Shown here piece by piece: positions 12,242 to 20,942 of a stretch of DNA of 25,736 bases; within the stretch, counting starts at the first letter, position 1, and every line of letters begins with the position of its first letter. Where the stretch lies: positions 1 to 25,736 of IMG/VR virus record IMGVR_UViG_3300017991_000372; one strand, given 5' to 3'. This stretch comes from a virus. Both the position numbers and the translations under genes were made by a program. The notes under the pieces are model-generated. The model ran no database searches and was not told the DNA's origin. It was given only the letters and a program-made list of their open reading frames with translations.

Positions 12242-14688
12242 AGCTGCTCAGCCTGAAGCTGAAGAATTTCCGCCAGCACGCCGACACCGAGCTCCGCTTC
12301 CCCGAGCAGGGGCTCATCGGAGTCATCGGTGCCAACGAGAGCGGGAAGTCCACCCTGATCGAGGCCATCACCTGGGCGCTGTTCGGTGCCCGGGCCACCA
12401 GAGGGAAGGTCGACTCCATCCGCTGGAAGCGGGCCGTGGCTCGCCAGACCGCCCAGGTGGAGCTGGTCCTCGAGGTCGGGGGCAACACCTACCGGATCCA
12501 CCGGACTGAGAATGAGGCGAAGGTCTACGAGGGGGACAGCAACGTCCCGATCGTCACCTCGATCTCCCACGCCGACTCGAAGATCCCCGAGCTCATCGGG
12601 ATGGACCTGGACGAGTTCAGCGCCACCTACCTGTGCCGGCAGAAGGACCTCAATGCCCTGCAGAGCATGGGGGGTGTGGAGCGCCGGCAGTTCGTGCTTC
12701 GGGTGATGGGCGTGGGCACGGTGGACGATGCCCTGCAGTACTGCCGCCGGCAGAAGAACGACCTGGCGAAGGAGAAGGAGGGGCTGGAGGCCGGGCTGGG
12801 CAGTCGGGACTCCTACGAGCAGGCCGTGGCCGAAGCCCGGGAGCAGGCCAAGGGGTGCGAGGGACGCCACGCCGACGCGGTGGACGATCTCGCACAGTCC
12901 GAGGAGCTGCACACCTCCGCCCAGGAAGCTCTGGCCGAGGCCGATCAGAAGAAGGCCCGCCACCAGGAACTCCAGCGCAAGCTCGAGGAGGCCCGCAAGC
13001 AGCGGACCGAGGCGGATGAGGAGATCACCCGCCTGGGCGGAAAGATCCACGAGGCCAGGCAGGCACAGGAGCGCATCGCCCCTGCCGAGCGGGAGCTATC
13101 CGAACTCCCCCGGCTCCGCGAGAAGCGTGATGAGCTGAAGGAGGCCCGGGCCCGGAAGGCGGAACGGAAGCGCCTCCGGGAGTCCATCACACGTCAGGAG
13201 GGGGAGCTCCGGAAGGCCGAGGAGCAGCTGGGCAACATGACCCCCGGCGAAGAGCCGGCAGATCCCACCGCCCTGAAGGACAAGCTCGGCGCGAAGCGCG
13301 AGCAGTACGAGTCGATCCGCAAGGAGCGGGAACAGCGCCGGGGAGAGGCCGTGGCCGCGGCCAACCGTGCCGCCCAAGACGCCCGCCAGGCAAAGGAGAA
13401 GCTCGAGAAGCTCGAAGACCTGGGCGAGGAAGGGACCTGCCCCACCTGCCAGCAGGCCCTGGGCGATGCCTTCGGCGAGGTGATTGGCCACTACCGCCGG
13501 GAGAGGGAGCAGGCGGAGAAAGACGCCGCTGAGTTCCAGCGTACGGTCCAGACCCTCTCCGAGCCCCCTGAGCAGGAGAAGGCCCTCCAGCGTGAGGTCC
13601 AGATCCTCGCCCAGGAGGTCGAGGACACCCGGATGGCCCGGGCCCGGTGGGACCAAGCTCGTCAGCGCCACCAAGAGAAGCAGGGGGAGATCGAGGGGCG
13701 CCGGAAGCAGCTGGCCCACGACCGGGCCACGCTCGAGCAGATCCCCGACGCCGACGTGGATGAGGACCACTTCACCCAGGTCGAGTCCCGGATCCGTGAG
13801 CTCGAGGAGCTGCAGAAGCGGACCGAGGGCGACCGGGCGAAGGCCCAGGGCCACGAATCCCTCCAGGAGGACCGTGCCCGCTGGACCGAGAAGCTGAAGG
13901 CCTCAGAGACCGCAGAGGAGGAGGCCAAGCAGGGCCTGCGGGACCTCGCCTTCTCCACTGAGGCCTACGCTGAGACGGCCCAGGCGGCCGAGACGGCCCG
14001 GAAGGTGTACGAGGAGGCCAAGGTCACGCTGGCCCGGACCGAGGAGGCGCTCAAGGCGGCTCAGGCCCGCACCGAACAGGCCGAGAAGGCCCTGGAGGGC
14101 TGGGAGTCCCGGTCCGGCCGGCTGAAGGAGGTTGCCGGGGAGCTGCGAGTCCACGAGCGGACCGCGGAGCGCCTGAACGACTTCCGCACGGCCATGGCCT
14201 CGACCATCCGGCCCGAGCTCGAGGAGCTCACCAGCGCCTTCATCCACACCCTCACCGACGGGCGCCACGAGGGTGTGAGCCTGACCGAGGACTTCGACGT
14301 GATCCTCCAGGAGGGAGGCCTCGACCAGGAGGTCGTCTCCGGGGGGGCCGAGGACATCACCTCCATCGCCCTGCGCCTGGCGATCAGCCACATGATCGCG
14401 GCCCGGGCCGGGCATCCCCTCTCCCTGCTCATCATGGACGAGCCGTACGGATCTCTCGACGAGGTCCGGCGCCGGAACGTCACCGCGCTCCTGGAGCGGC
14501 TCAAGGGCACGTTCGCCCAGGTCCTCCTCATCACCCACGTGGACGAGGTGAAGGACACGGTGGACTACCCGGTCCATGTCGAGTTCGACGAGGCGAAGGG
14601 GAAGAGCCAGGTCACCGGCGCGGAGCCGGTGGAAGAGCAGACAGAGAGTGAGCCGGTCGCCCTGGTGGAGTGGGTGGAGGTCCCATGA
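12238..14688 (+). CDS. sbcC: SbcC/Rad50-type ATPase subunit
   Basis: 816 residues. Walker A GANESGKST (31-39), two long coiled-coil arms (about 180-390 and 415-650), zinc hook CPTC (C401, C404) at the apex, ABC signature region SGGAED (701-706) and Walker B LLIMDEP (I732-M733-D734-E735). The domain order is that of Rad50/SbcC, shorter than most cellular SbcC (about 1000). It powers and gates the SbcD nuclease. The signature reads SGGAEDITSIALRLA rather than the classic LSGGE, a small variation. Coupled by ATGA overlaps to neighbours. Confidence 0.95.
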   Translation: MKLLSLKLKNFRQHADTELRFPEQGLIGVIGANESGKSTLIEAITWALFGARATRGKVDSIRWKRAVARQTAQVELVLEVGGNTYRIHRTENEAKVYEGDSNVPIVTSISHADSKIPELIGMDLDEFSATYLCRQKDLNALQSMGGVERRQFVLRVMGVGTVDDALQYCRRQKNDLAKEKEGLEAGLGSRDSYEQAVAEAREQAKGCEGRHADAVDDLAQSEELHTSAQEALAEADQKKARHQELQRKLEEARKQRTEADEEITRLGGKIHEARQAQERIAPAERELSELPRLREKRDELKEARARKAERKRLRESITRQEGELRKAEEQLGNMTPGEEPADPTALKDKLGAKREQYESIRKEREQRRGEAVAAANRAAQDARQAKEKLEKLEDLGEEGTCPTCQQALGDAFGEVIGHYRREREQAEKDAAEFQRTVQTLSEPPEQEKALQREVQILAQEVEDTRMARARWDQARQRHQEKQGEIEGRRKQLAHDRATLEQIPDADVDEDHFTQVESRIRELEELQKRTEGDRAKAQGHESLQEDRARWTEKLKASETAEEEAKQGLRDLAFSTEAYAETAQAAETARKVYEEAKVTLARTEEALKAAQARTEQAEKALEGWESRSGRLKEVAGELRVHERTAERLNDFRTAMASTIRPELEELTSAFIHTLTDGRHEGVSLTEDFDVILQEGGLDQEVVSGGAEDITSIALRLAISHMIAARAGHPLSLLIMDEPYGSLDEVRRRNVTALLERLKGTFAQVLLITHVDEVKDTVDYPVHVEFDEAKGKSQVTGAEPVEEQTESEPVALVEWVEVP

Positions 14689-14921
14689 ACGACCTGAACC
14701 GATCTGGATTTCGTCGCCGGCTGGGATTCCTGGCCTTCCTGCAGCTCCTCGGCGGCCTGAATGAGCACAGCTGGTCCGGATCCAGGTCCGGGAGCGGCTC
14801 CACGAAGCGGCACAAGAGCCCGAAGGTCGCGGCGAAGAAGAAGCGCCGGCGCCAGATGGCCCGGAGGAGCAAGCAGATCAACCGCCGGAAGAAGAAGGGC
14901 ATGAAGTGGAGGCATCTATGA
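14685..14921 (+). CDS. Small, very basic protein
   Basis: 78 residues from ATG 14685 within the sbcC stop. After an N-terminal hydrophobic patch (RLGFLAFLQLLGGL) it becomes Ser/Gly and then Lys/Arg-rich (KKKRRRQMARRSKQINRRKKKGMKW). Charge suggests nucleic-acid binding. No family recognised. Overlaps its neighbours by 4 bases, supporting translation. Confidence 0.6.
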   Translation: MNDLNRSGFRRRLGFLAFLQLLGGLNEHSWSGSRSGSGSTKRHKSPKVAAKKKRRRQMARRSKQINRRKKKGMKWRHL

Positions 14922-15112
14922 ACACGGTCGTGAAGGTACTGCAGCTCATCATGGCGGCGCCGGCGATCCTCGCGCTGATTCTCCTCCTCGGTCTGGGCCT
15001 GGTCGCCATTGGCCTCCAGATGTACCCGCCCAGGGTACGGGATCCCATCATCGACCGCTTCCTGGCCCTGGTGCGGAAGGTGTTCACCCTCGGCGGGAAG
15101 GTGATCTGGTGA
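14918..15112 (+). CDS. Small single-pass membrane protein
   Basis: 64 residues from ATG 14918, overlapping the previous stop by 4 bases. Hydrophobic segment at about 8-33 (LQLIMAAPAILALILLLGLGLVAIGL) followed by a basic amphipathic tail. Function unknown. A membrane peptide inside a recombination/replication operon is unexpected and may tether other early proteins. Confidence 0.6.
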   Translation: MNTVVKVLQLIMAAPAILALILLLGLGLVAIGLQMYPPRVRDPIIDRFLALVRKVFTLGGKVIW

Positions 15113-15387
15113 CTGAGCGGGACGTGCAGACCGCAATCGTGGAGGTGCTGCGGAAGATGGGCTGGGAGGTCCGGCCCACCAGCGATAAGCGGCGCTCGAT
15201 CATGCCGGGCATGCCAGACCTCTACTGCCGCCACTACGGCCGGAAGCGCCGCGTGTGGCTCGAGGTGAAGGGACCCGGGGGCAAGCCCTCCCAGGACCAG
15301 CTGGACTGGATCGAGCGGGAGCGGGCCGCGGGGGGAGAGGTCCACATCGTCTATAGCCTGGAGGAAGCGCTGGAGGTGGTCGCGTGA
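15109..15387 (+). CDS. VRR-NUC domain nuclease
   Basis: 92 residues, GTG start at 15109 overlapping the previous stop. Core motifs: E3 and Q7 in helix 1, G34-MPD37-L, E52-V-K54-G and Q64 in PSQDQLDWI. This is the PD-(D/E)xK fold of VRR-NUC proteins, with D37, E52 and K54 as the metal/catalytic set. Phage stand-alone VRR-NUC proteins act on branched or nicked DNA. Beside SbcCD it likely resolves or trims recombination intermediates. Confidence 0.85.
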   Translation: MTERDVQTAIVEVLRKMGWEVRPTSDKRRSIMPGMPDLYCRHYGRKRRVWLEVKGPGGKPSQDQLDWIERERAAGGEVHIVYSLEEALEVVA

Positions 15388-15629
15388 GCTTCGTATGGGG
15401 CGTGCTGATTGGCGGAATTGTGGCCGCAACCGCCATGGCCATCAGGGCCCACTACCGGGATGCGCAGGACACGACCGAGGCCTACCGGGCCGGACAGCGC
15501 CATGCCCGGGAGCTTGCCCAGGGGGACCCGCCGGGGGTCCTCGACGATCGCCCACTCTTCCTCTGGCCCGACCAGGTGAGGGACCCGGAGGAGGCACACA
15601 CCACCGGGAGGGCGGGGAGTCATGCCTGA
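15384..15629 (+). CDS. Small membrane-anchored protein
   Basis: 81 residues, GTG start overlapping the VRR-NUC stop. N-terminal hydrophobic segment (FVWGVLIGGIVAATAMAI, 3-20), then a polar helix and a Pro-rich stretch. It ends inside the next gene (8-base overlap). No family recognised. Confidence 0.6.
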   Translation: MSFVWGVLIGGIVAATAMAIRAHYRDAQDTTEAYRAGQRHARELAQGDPPGVLDDRPLFLWPDQVRDPEEAHTTGRAGSHA

Positions 15630-15987
15630 GCAGCTGGCCATGGGACTCGTCCTGGAGGAGCAGGGGGAGGACTCTCCCCCGGAGATCCCCGAGCACCTGA
15701 ACTGGAGCGAGACGAATGCCAGGCGGGTGCTCTACGACCTGTACCGCGACCGGCTCCACCGGTGGATCGCAGTCAGGCCGACCATCAGTCGGATCACCGG
15801 CACCAAGCATACCCAGCGGAACTCCGATATCCGGCGTGATGTACTGGCCGGCTCGGAGTGGACCATCCAGAACCGCATGAAGTCAACGGATGGGCCCGAC
15901 GGGGAGCGAGTCATCTACAGCTGGTACCGGCTCACCACCAAGGAGCGGGCCCGGACCGAGCCGAAGTGGCCGGAGGGAGAGGTATGA
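15622..15987 (+). CDS. Conserved-looking early phage protein, possible winged helix
   Basis: 121 residues from ATG 15622. The central part ([29 protein letters not shown]... to [10 protein letters not shown]) alternates helices and a short beta hairpin, like winged-helix domains of phage early proteins, but no defining motif is seen. Overlaps the DUF5131 gene by 4 bases. Could be a DNA-binding accessory of recombination or replication. Confidence 0.55.
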   Translation: MPEQLAMGLVLEEQGEDSPPEIPEHLNWSETNARRVLYDLYRDRLHRWIAVRPTISRITGTKHTQRNSDIRRDVLAGSEWTIQNRMKSTDGPDGERVIYSWYRLTTKERARTEPKWPEGEV

Positions 15988-16859
15988 GCAAGATCGAGTG
16001 GACCGACGAGACGTGGAACCCCGTGACCGGATGCACGAAGGTCTCCCCGGGATGCAAGCATTGCTACGCCGAGAGGATGGCCACCAGGCTCCGGGGGCGC
16101 CACGGATACCCAGAGGATGATCCCTTCCGGGTGACGCTGCATCCCGACAGGCTGGACCAGCCCCTCCGGTGGAGGCAGCCCCGGCGGGTCTTCGTGTGCT
16201 CGATGTCGGACCTATTCCATCCGGACGTGCCGGACGAGTACATCCGAAGCGTCTTCGTGTCCATGGAGACGAGTCACAAGCACACCTTCCAGGTTCTCAC
16301 CAAGCGCCCGGAACGGATGGCCGGCTTCCTGCAGGACTGGTGGAGCATGACCTCCCCCTACGGTGAAGACTCTTACGGTCCCGCACCCAACGTCTGGCTC
16401 GGGACCAGCGTGGAGGACCAGGAGCGTGCGGACGAGCGTATCCCCCACCTGCTGAAGACCCCGGCGGCTGTGAGGTTCCTGTCCTGTGAGCCGCTGCTGG
16501 GGCCGGTGGCCTTATCAAACTGGCTGCCACCCCGCCCACCGGCCTACCCGGGATACCCACAAGAGGCCGACCTGGCCGGCCCACACCTCAATTGGGTGAT
16601 CGTCGGAGGCGAGTCCGGCCCCGGTGCCCGCCCGATGAACCCCGACTGGGCACGGTCCATCCGGGACCAGTGCCAGGCGGTTGGGGTGCCGTTCTTCTTC
16701 AAGCAACACGGGGCCTGGGCATCCGTGTCTGGCGTCGGTTGTCGAGGGGAGCACCACTACTTCAAGAATGGACCGACAGTCCGGCGAGTTGGCAAGAAGG
16801 CCGCTGGCCGCGAGCTCGACGGACGCACCTGGGATGAGTACCCGGAGGCCCCATCGTGA
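15984..16859 (+). CDS. DUF5131 (phage Gp37/Gp68-like) protein
   Basis: 291 residues. [13 protein letters not shown]17 TKVSPGC24 KHC27 YAE at the start, [46 protein letters not shown], and the C-terminal [13 protein letters not shown]...PFFFKQHG are diagnostic of the Gp37/Gp68 family. The three cysteines and overall pattern recall radical-SAM-type iron-sulphur proteins, but the biochemical activity is not established. Common in phage genomes beside replication or recombination genes. It starts in the ATGA overlap with the upstream gene. Confidence 0.85.
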   Translation: MSKIEWTDETWNPVTGCTKVSPGCKHCYAERMATRLRGRHGYPEDDPFRVTLHPDRLDQPLRWRQPRRVFVCSMSDLFHPDVPDEYIRSVFVSMETSHKHTFQVLTKRPERMAGFLQDWWSMTSPYGEDSYGPAPNVWLGTSVEDQERADERIPHLLKTPAAVRFLSCEPLLGPVALSNWLPPRPPAYPGYPQEADLAGPHLNWVIVGGESGPGARPMNPDWARSIRDQCQAVGVPFFFKQHGAWASVSGVGCRGEHHYFKNGPTVRRVGKKAAGRELDGRTWDEYPEAPS

Positions 16860-17191
16860 CCCCCTGCATCCTCCACACCAAGGACGGATCCGACGAGGTC
16901 CGCCTGGAGAGCCCCTACAACGGCTGGTTCGTGGAGCGCTTCAAGCAGGCGGTCCCCCACCTGGACCGGCAGGCTCACTACGAGCAGCACAGCGTGGTGG
17001 GCGATTCGAAGACCTTCAAGCACTGGACGTTCAACCGCTCCTGGTTCGACCGGGTCGTGGAGGTATGCCTGGAGTGCTGGGAGCTGGTGATGCACCACCA
17101 CACGCTGCCCTCCGGGGAGGTCCGCCAGGTGAATCTGAGGACCGGGGAAGTGATCACCCAGGGAGACCTGTTCGCAACACCTAATCAGTAG
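16856..17191 (+). CDS. Hypothetical early protein
   Basis: 111 residues, GTG start at 16856 overlapping the DUF5131 stop. Contains [27 protein letters not shown] and a CLECW motif followed by HHH. Mixed alpha/beta, no TM, no recognised domain. A gap of 8 bases separates it from the replication gene. Coding support comes from tight packing and protein-like composition. Confidence 0.6.
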   Translation: MTPCILHTKDGSDEVRLESPYNGWFVERFKQAVPHLDRQAHYEQHSVVGDSKTFKHWTFNRSWFDRVVEVCLECWELVMHHHTLPSGEVRQVNLRTGEVITQGDLFATPNQ

Positions 17192-17199
17192 GGAATGGG

Positions 17200-17985
17200 A
17201 TGGGACGCGAAAAGCTACCGCACATCCAGTTCTACACCGGGGACTGGCTCAAAGATCCGGCGGTCAACGCCCTGACACTCGAAGAGCAGGGGGCATGGGT
17301 GAGACTTTTGTGCTACATGCACGAGTCCAGTGAGCGCGGATACCTGGTGGTCAACGGCATCCCGGTAAATGACCGGATTCTCGGCCAATACCTCGGTTGC
17401 GAGGAAGCAAAGGCCAAGCAAATCCGAAGCAAATTGTTGGAGTACGGTGTCGCGAGTGAGGATGAAAGGGGAGCCCTCTACAGCCGCAGAATGGCCCGAG
17501 ACGAGGAAATACGGGAGAAGAGGGCGAGGGCTGGCCGGAGGGGTGGGAAGCAAAACTCAAGCAAATCCAAAGCAAACTCCCCCGCGCGCGCCGACAGTGA
17601 CAATGACAATGACACTGATACTGACTCTGAAACTGACACTGAGGTAGTGCCCTACCAGGAGATCGTAGATCGGTGGAATGCAACTTGTGGGAAGAAGCTT
17701 CCCGGGGTGAGGGCGCTGAGCAGCAAGAGGCGCCGGGGCATCCGGTCCCGGGTCGGCCAGATGGAGCAGGTCGCGGGGGATGATGCCTACGACCCGGACT
17801 GGTGGGATCGGGAGATCTTCCAGCGGATCCTCCGATCCCCGTTCCTGACCGGCGACAACGACCGGGGGTGGACAGCGGACTTCGACTTCGTGTTCACCCG
17901 GCAGGACGCAGCGCTGCGGATCCTGGAGGGCAAGTACGACGACGGCCGCGTGGTGCGTGGCCACAGCATGTACGAGCGGATGTGA
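17200..17985 (+). CDS. O-like replication initiator / helicase loader
   Basis: 261 residues. The N-terminus (HIQFYTGDWLKDPAVNALTLEEQGAWVRLLCYMHE) matches the DUF1376/YdaU-type winged-helix domain of phage replication proteins. A basic stretch (RRGGKQNSSKSKA), an acidic low-complexity linker (D132-E148, only D/N/S/T/E) and a C-terminal domain ending DFVFTRQDAALRILEGKYDD, the usual ending of phage helicase-loading proteins, follow. The DnaB-type helicase gene starts one base after its stop. The 5' two thirds is lower in GC than the 3' third, suggesting mosaic origin. Strong as replication protein, moderate on exact role. Confidence 0.8.
   Translation: MGREKLPHIQFYTGDWLKDPAVNALTLEEQGAWVRLLCYMHESSERGYLVVNGIPVNDRILGQYLGCEEAKAKQIRSKLLEYGVASEDERGALYSRRMARDEEIREKRARAGRRGGKQNSSKSKANSPARADSDNDNDTDTDSETDTEVVPYQEIVDRWNATCGKKLPGVRALSSKRRRGIRSRVGQMEQVAGDDAYDPDWWDREIFQRILRSPFLTGDNDRGWTADFDFVFTRQDAALRILEGKYDDGRVVRGHSMYERM
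17593..17643. repeat. Degenerate TGACAC/TGACAA repeat tract, candidate replication origin
   Basis: Inside the O-like gene, short units such as CAATGA, CACTGA, TACTGA and CTCTGA repeat in a 6/12-base rhythm. This AT-richer tract follows a CGCGCGCG run. In lambda, origin iterons lie in the middle of gene O, so this is a plausible origin. It may instead merely encode the acidic linker. Confidence 0.4.
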
Positions 17986-17986
17986 G

Positions 17987-19255
17987 ATGAGCGAGAACGG
18001 GCGAACCGATGCGATGGCCATGGTGCTCGCCGCACTGAGCACCTCGCAGCAGGCGCGGGGTGAGGTGGGCCGCATCCTGCCCGAGGAGTGTCTGCCGGAA
18101 TACGTGCGGGACACCTACCGGGCCCTGCTGTCCGCGTCCACCGAGCAGGACGTGGCGCGTGCCTGGATGGGGATGCCCACCGGGCTCGGGGAGGCCGTGA
18201 CCAGGGCGATGGACGAGCTCTATCTGCCCGCGGCGATCTCGAAGGCGAAGTGGCTGAGGGACCACTGGCGGGAGACCGCGATCCGCGAGGAGTTGGAGGC
18301 GACCAGGCGGGATAAGGGGCGCGTCACCCCCGCCGACCTGGAGGCAGCGCTGGAGAAGTACCCCGATGCGCCCGATGGGGACGACGGACCCGAGGGCGTG
18401 GAGGAGCTGGCCGGCCGCGTGCTGGACCTCATCGACCAGCGGGGTGGGCAGTGGACCCGGTGCGGGATCGAGAGCGTGGACCGCCGGACCTGGGGTATGA
18501 GGCCCGGAGATGTGTGGGTAGTAGCCGGACGGCCGAACCACGGCAAATCGCAGCTGGCCTACTACATCACCCACAACCTGCTGAGGCAGGACAAGCGGGT
18601 GCTGGTCTTCACCCTGGAGATGCCCGCCCACCAGGTGATGATGCGCCTGCTGGGCATCGAGGCGGGTGTGGAGATCGCCGATGTGGTCACCGGGCACAAG
18701 GGCCCGGAGTGGGAACAGCAGGCGATCTCCCACTTCGGGAGGGCGGTCAGTGAGGTCTCCGGCCACTGGGATGAGCGCCTGACCATCCTGGAGGGCTCTC
18801 AGCGCTACAGCTCGATCGCCGCGGCGGTGGCCCGGTATGAGCCGGATGTGTGGGTGGTCGACCAGGTGGGGCTGGTCACCGCCGACGGAGACAACCGCGC
18901 CCAGGCGCTGAGCGGGCTGGTTTACTCGCTGAAGGGCCTGGCGGGGGACACCGGCACCACCGCGGTGCTGGTCCACCAGCTCTCCCGGTCCATCGAGCAC
19001 CGCAGCAAGAGCGTCTGGCGCCCCCTGATGAGCGATCTGAAGGACTCAGGGGGCGTCGAGGAGGTGGCCGACCACATCCTGTGCATCGTCCGGGAGTACC
19101 TGGTCAGCGAGGACCCCTCTGAGCGCAGCATCTCGACGGTCTACCAGGTCAAGAACCGGCTCACCGGACAGGTCGGGATGGTCACCGTGGCCTATGAGTC
19201 GGGCGGTCGGTTCCGCGAGATGGTGGCCAAGGGGCATGAAGATGAGCCCTTCTGA
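17987..19255 (+). CDS. DnaB-type replicative helicase
   Basis: 422 residues from ATG 17987. N-terminal helical domain (1-140), then a RecA-like core: Walker A GRPNHGKS (181-188), LEMPAHQVMMR, Walker B VWVVDQVGLV with D292, and VLVHQLSRSIEHR...MSDLKDSGGVEEVADHI, the DnaB loop and arginine-finger region. It unwinds DNA 5' to 3' at the fork as a hexamer. Coupled to the O-like loader upstream. Asp at D292 is followed by Gln where many DnaB have Tyr; this varies among phage helicases. Confidence 0.9.
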   Translation: MSENGRTDAMAMVLAALSTSQQARGEVGRILPEECLPEYVRDTYRALLSASTEQDVARAWMGMPTGLGEAVTRAMDELYLPAAISKAKWLRDHWRETAIREELEATRRDKGRVTPADLEAALEKYPDAPDGDDGPEGVEELAGRVLDLIDQRGGQWTRCGIESVDRRTWGMRPGDVWVVAGRPNHGKSQLAYYITHNLLRQDKRVLVFTLEMPAHQVMMRLLGIEAGVEIADVVTGHKGPEWEQQAISHFGRAVSEVSGHWDERLTILEGSQRYSSIAAAVARYEPDVWVVDQVGLVTADGDNRAQALSGLVYSLKGLAGDTGTTAVLVHQLSRSIEHRSKSVWRPLMSDLKDSGGVEEVADHILCIVREYLVSEDPSERSISTVYQVKNRLTGQVGMVTVAYESGGRFREMVAKGHEDEPF

Positions 19256-19448
19256 GCGGCTCGACGCGCTGCGCCTGCGCATCCGGATCGCCCGGATGAT
19301 GGGCGATGAGACGTGGATGAGGGACCTGCTGCGCGAATACCAGCAGCTCACCTACCGGAGGATCCGGGAGGCGATGGAACTTTCAAGCCCCGGGGAGAGC
19401 GTGGAGAAGCTCAAGGACACGGTTGGGAGGCCCCGCCATGTCGGCTGA
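19242..19448 (+). CDS. Small helical protein after the helicase
   Basis: 68 residues from ATG 19242 (AAGGGG about 7 bases upstream; ATG 19236 is too close to it). Highly helical and charged (SERLDALRLRIRIARMMGDETWMRDLLREYQQLTYRR). Overlaps the helicase 3' end by 14 bases and the next gene by 11. No domain recognised. Confidence 0.55.
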   Translation: MSPSERLDALRLRIRIARMMGDETWMRDLLREYQQLTYRRIREAMELSSPGESVEKLKDTVGRPRHVG

Positions 19449-19626
19449 CGGCATCTGGGACGGCACCATCCTCGCCCGGATGATGGTCCTCGACGGATAC
19501 ACGTTCCGGTGCATCCGGTGCAGCCGCTTCATCCGCGACCTGGAGACATGCTGCCTGCTCGACGACGGCGAGGGCGGACAGAGCGTGATCTGCGAGACGT
19601 GTGGGGAGGAGTACGACGATGCGTGA
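19438..19626 (+). CDS. Small zinc-finger-like protein
   Basis: 62 residues from ATG 19438. Cysteine pairs FRCIRCSRF, ETCCLL and ICETCGEEY give six to seven Cys, enough for one or two zinc sites of rubredoxin/zinc-ribbon type. Acidic C-terminus. Overlaps both neighbours. Role unknown, likely a small regulator or host-interaction protein. Confidence 0.6.
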   Translation: MSADGIWDGTILARMMVLDGYTFRCIRCSRFIRDLETCCLLDDGEGGQSVICETCGEEYDDA

Positions 19627-19993
19627 CCGTAGACCGGAAGTCGGTGTGACCCTTGGCGGCGTGACCTGGCAGAGAAGTCGGGCTTCCGAGATGGCGATAG
19701 CTGCCGCCAACCTCGTCGAAGTCGACACGCGTATCTACATGGCCGAACGTCCCGATGGTCTCCTCAAGCTCATGGTGAGCCACGACCCAGGGCTAGGATG
19801 GCACATAAGCATATCCCACACCGAACGTTACCCGACTTGGGATGAGATCAAAGACGTGCGGTACGCGTTTCTTCCGGACGACATCACTATGGGCATCCTC
19901 CTTCCGCCACCGAGTGAGTACGTGAACATCCACCCTAACTGCTTTCACCTGCACCAGGTTCCGAATGACGGGGAATGGAGCCCGCATGCCTGA
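19619..19993 (+). CDS. DUF7694-like phage protein
   Basis: 124 residues from ATG 19619. The pattern LLKLMVSHDPGLGWHISISHTERYPTWDEIKDVRYAFLPDDITMGILLPPPSEYVNIHPNCFHLHQV closely resembles a small phage/bacterial family (DUF7694 as I recall) with conserved His, Trp and the ending YVN.H.NCFHL. The many His residues could bind metal. No enzymatic role is known to me. Confidence 0.65.
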   Translation: MRDRRPEVGVTLGGVTWQRSRASEMAIAAANLVEVDTRIYMAERPDGLLKLMVSHDPGLGWHISISHTERYPTWDEIKDVRYAFLPDDITMGILLPPPSEYVNIHPNCFHLHQVPNDGEWSPHA

Positions 19994-20378
19994 CCTCACC
20001 GTCCACGAGGCCCACCGCTCAGAGGCCTACATAGCCTGGGTCATGGACGAGCACGAGATATGTCAGCTCTGCGGTAAGCGGGTAGCGGAGCAGTTCATGC
20101 ACCCCCGCCGGATTCGGCCCTGGATCGGGAAGGTCAACGGGACGTGGAGCCAGTCGAAGTCCAAGGCCTCGGACCTCGGCGGATTAGCAGGGTGTCAGGT
20201 GTGTCACGACGCTATGCACCGTGGAAGGCTCGTGGTGAGCGCCACCGATTGGGATCTGCTGGCGGTAGAGAACCTACTGGCCTACGCCGAGTCTCTGGAC
20301 TGTGGGACCGACCTGTGGGCCGAGACGGTGGAGTGGATGCAGGGCAGGATTCTGGAAATGGAGGCAGGAGATGAGTGA
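19986..20378 (+). CDS. HNH-like zinc-binding protein, possible nuclease
   Basis: 130 residues from ATG 19986. C26/C29 (ICQLCG), H39 in MHPRRI, then C70/C73 and H74...H78 (GCQVCHDAMHRG). This is the Cys4 scaffold of many phage HNH nucleases, but the usual first-histidine pair (HH) and central Asn are not clear. The C-terminal half is helical. It may be an HNH endonuclease with divergence or an inactive zinc-binding protein. Confidence 0.55.
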   Translation: MPDLTVHEAHRSEAYIAWVMDEHEICQLCGKRVAEQFMHPRRIRPWIGKVNGTWSQSKSKASDLGGLAGCQVCHDAMHRGRLVVSATDWDLLAVENLLAYAESLDCGTDLWAETVEWMQGRILEMEAGDE

Positions 20379-20592
20379 CTTCTATGTGAGGGGTTTGGCT
20401 CGGGAGGTAATTGTTGCCCATGTTGTCGCGGCCACACCCAAACACTACCACAAGTATGCCAAAGAGCCGTGTCGAGCCTATGGGGCCTATTTGAGAGGCA
20501 TGATAAGGATGATAAGCGCACAAGAGGATGCCCCTCTCCTTCTGGACGCAATCGGAACATGGGACCGTACATTGGGGGAGGCTGGGTCATGA
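20371..20592 (+). CDS. Small hypothetical protein
   Basis: 73 residues from ATG 20371 (GGAGGCAGGAG upstream). Lower GC than its neighbours. Helical, with YVRGLAREVIVAHVVAATPKHYHKYAKEP; no motif recognised. 8-base overlap with the previous and 4-base overlap with the next gene. Confidence 0.5.
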   Translation: MSDFYVRGLAREVIVAHVVAATPKHYHKYAKEPCRAYGAYLRGMIRMISAQEDAPLLLDAIGTWDRTLGEAGS

Positions 20593-20942
20593 GTGACGTA
20601 CAGGGCAGGCTTGAGAGGGCGAGGGCTTACGTCGATACACTGGGGCTGACATCCGAACAGCGGGCCGAGGTCAAGTACAGAATGGATGCCCTCGCCGCTC
20701 TATCCGAGGGGGAGGGGGAACGGGAGGAGGTCCAGCGTCTCCGGTCCGCACTGGAATGGATCGGGCAGAAGGTGTGGGATGGCGGAGACGTGGACGGCGG
20801 TCACTGGCAGGACGAGATGGCGAAGCGTGGGATACTGGTGGAGGTTCCTGCCGGTGAACGCTTCCGGGAGGAATACGATTGCGACACGATGTTCACGTTC
20901 TACTGGCTGGCCACCCCCCGAGAGGAAGGTGGTGAAGGATGA
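20589..20942 (+). CDS. Small acidic hypothetical protein
   Basis: 117 residues from ATG 20589. N-terminal helices with Glu/Arg heptads, then a region with WIGQKVWDGGDVDGGHWQDEM and C-terminal TPREEGGEG. The GGEG ending and following ATGAGTGA start are shared with the next junctions. No domain recognised. Confidence 0.55.
   Translation: MSDVQGRLERARAYVDTLGLTSEQRAEVKYRMDALAALSEGEGEREEVQRLRSALEWIGQKVWDGGDVDGGHWQDEMAKRGILVEVPAGERFREEYDCDTMFTFYWLATPREEGGEG

Noticed and set aside
11938-13050. Long minus-strand open frame (370 codons)
   Set aside because: It lies antisense to sbcD/sbcC, whose motifs are unmistakable; high GC makes antisense frames open by chance, and the product is low-complexity Leu/Gly.
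17583-17592. CGCGCGCG run as a Z-DNA element
   Set aside because: Only about 9 bases in a GC-rich gene; likely codon-driven.
17894-19000. Long minus-strand open frame (368 codons)
   Set aside because: Antisense to the DnaB-type helicase gene; no recognisable domain and no fitting RBS or operon.
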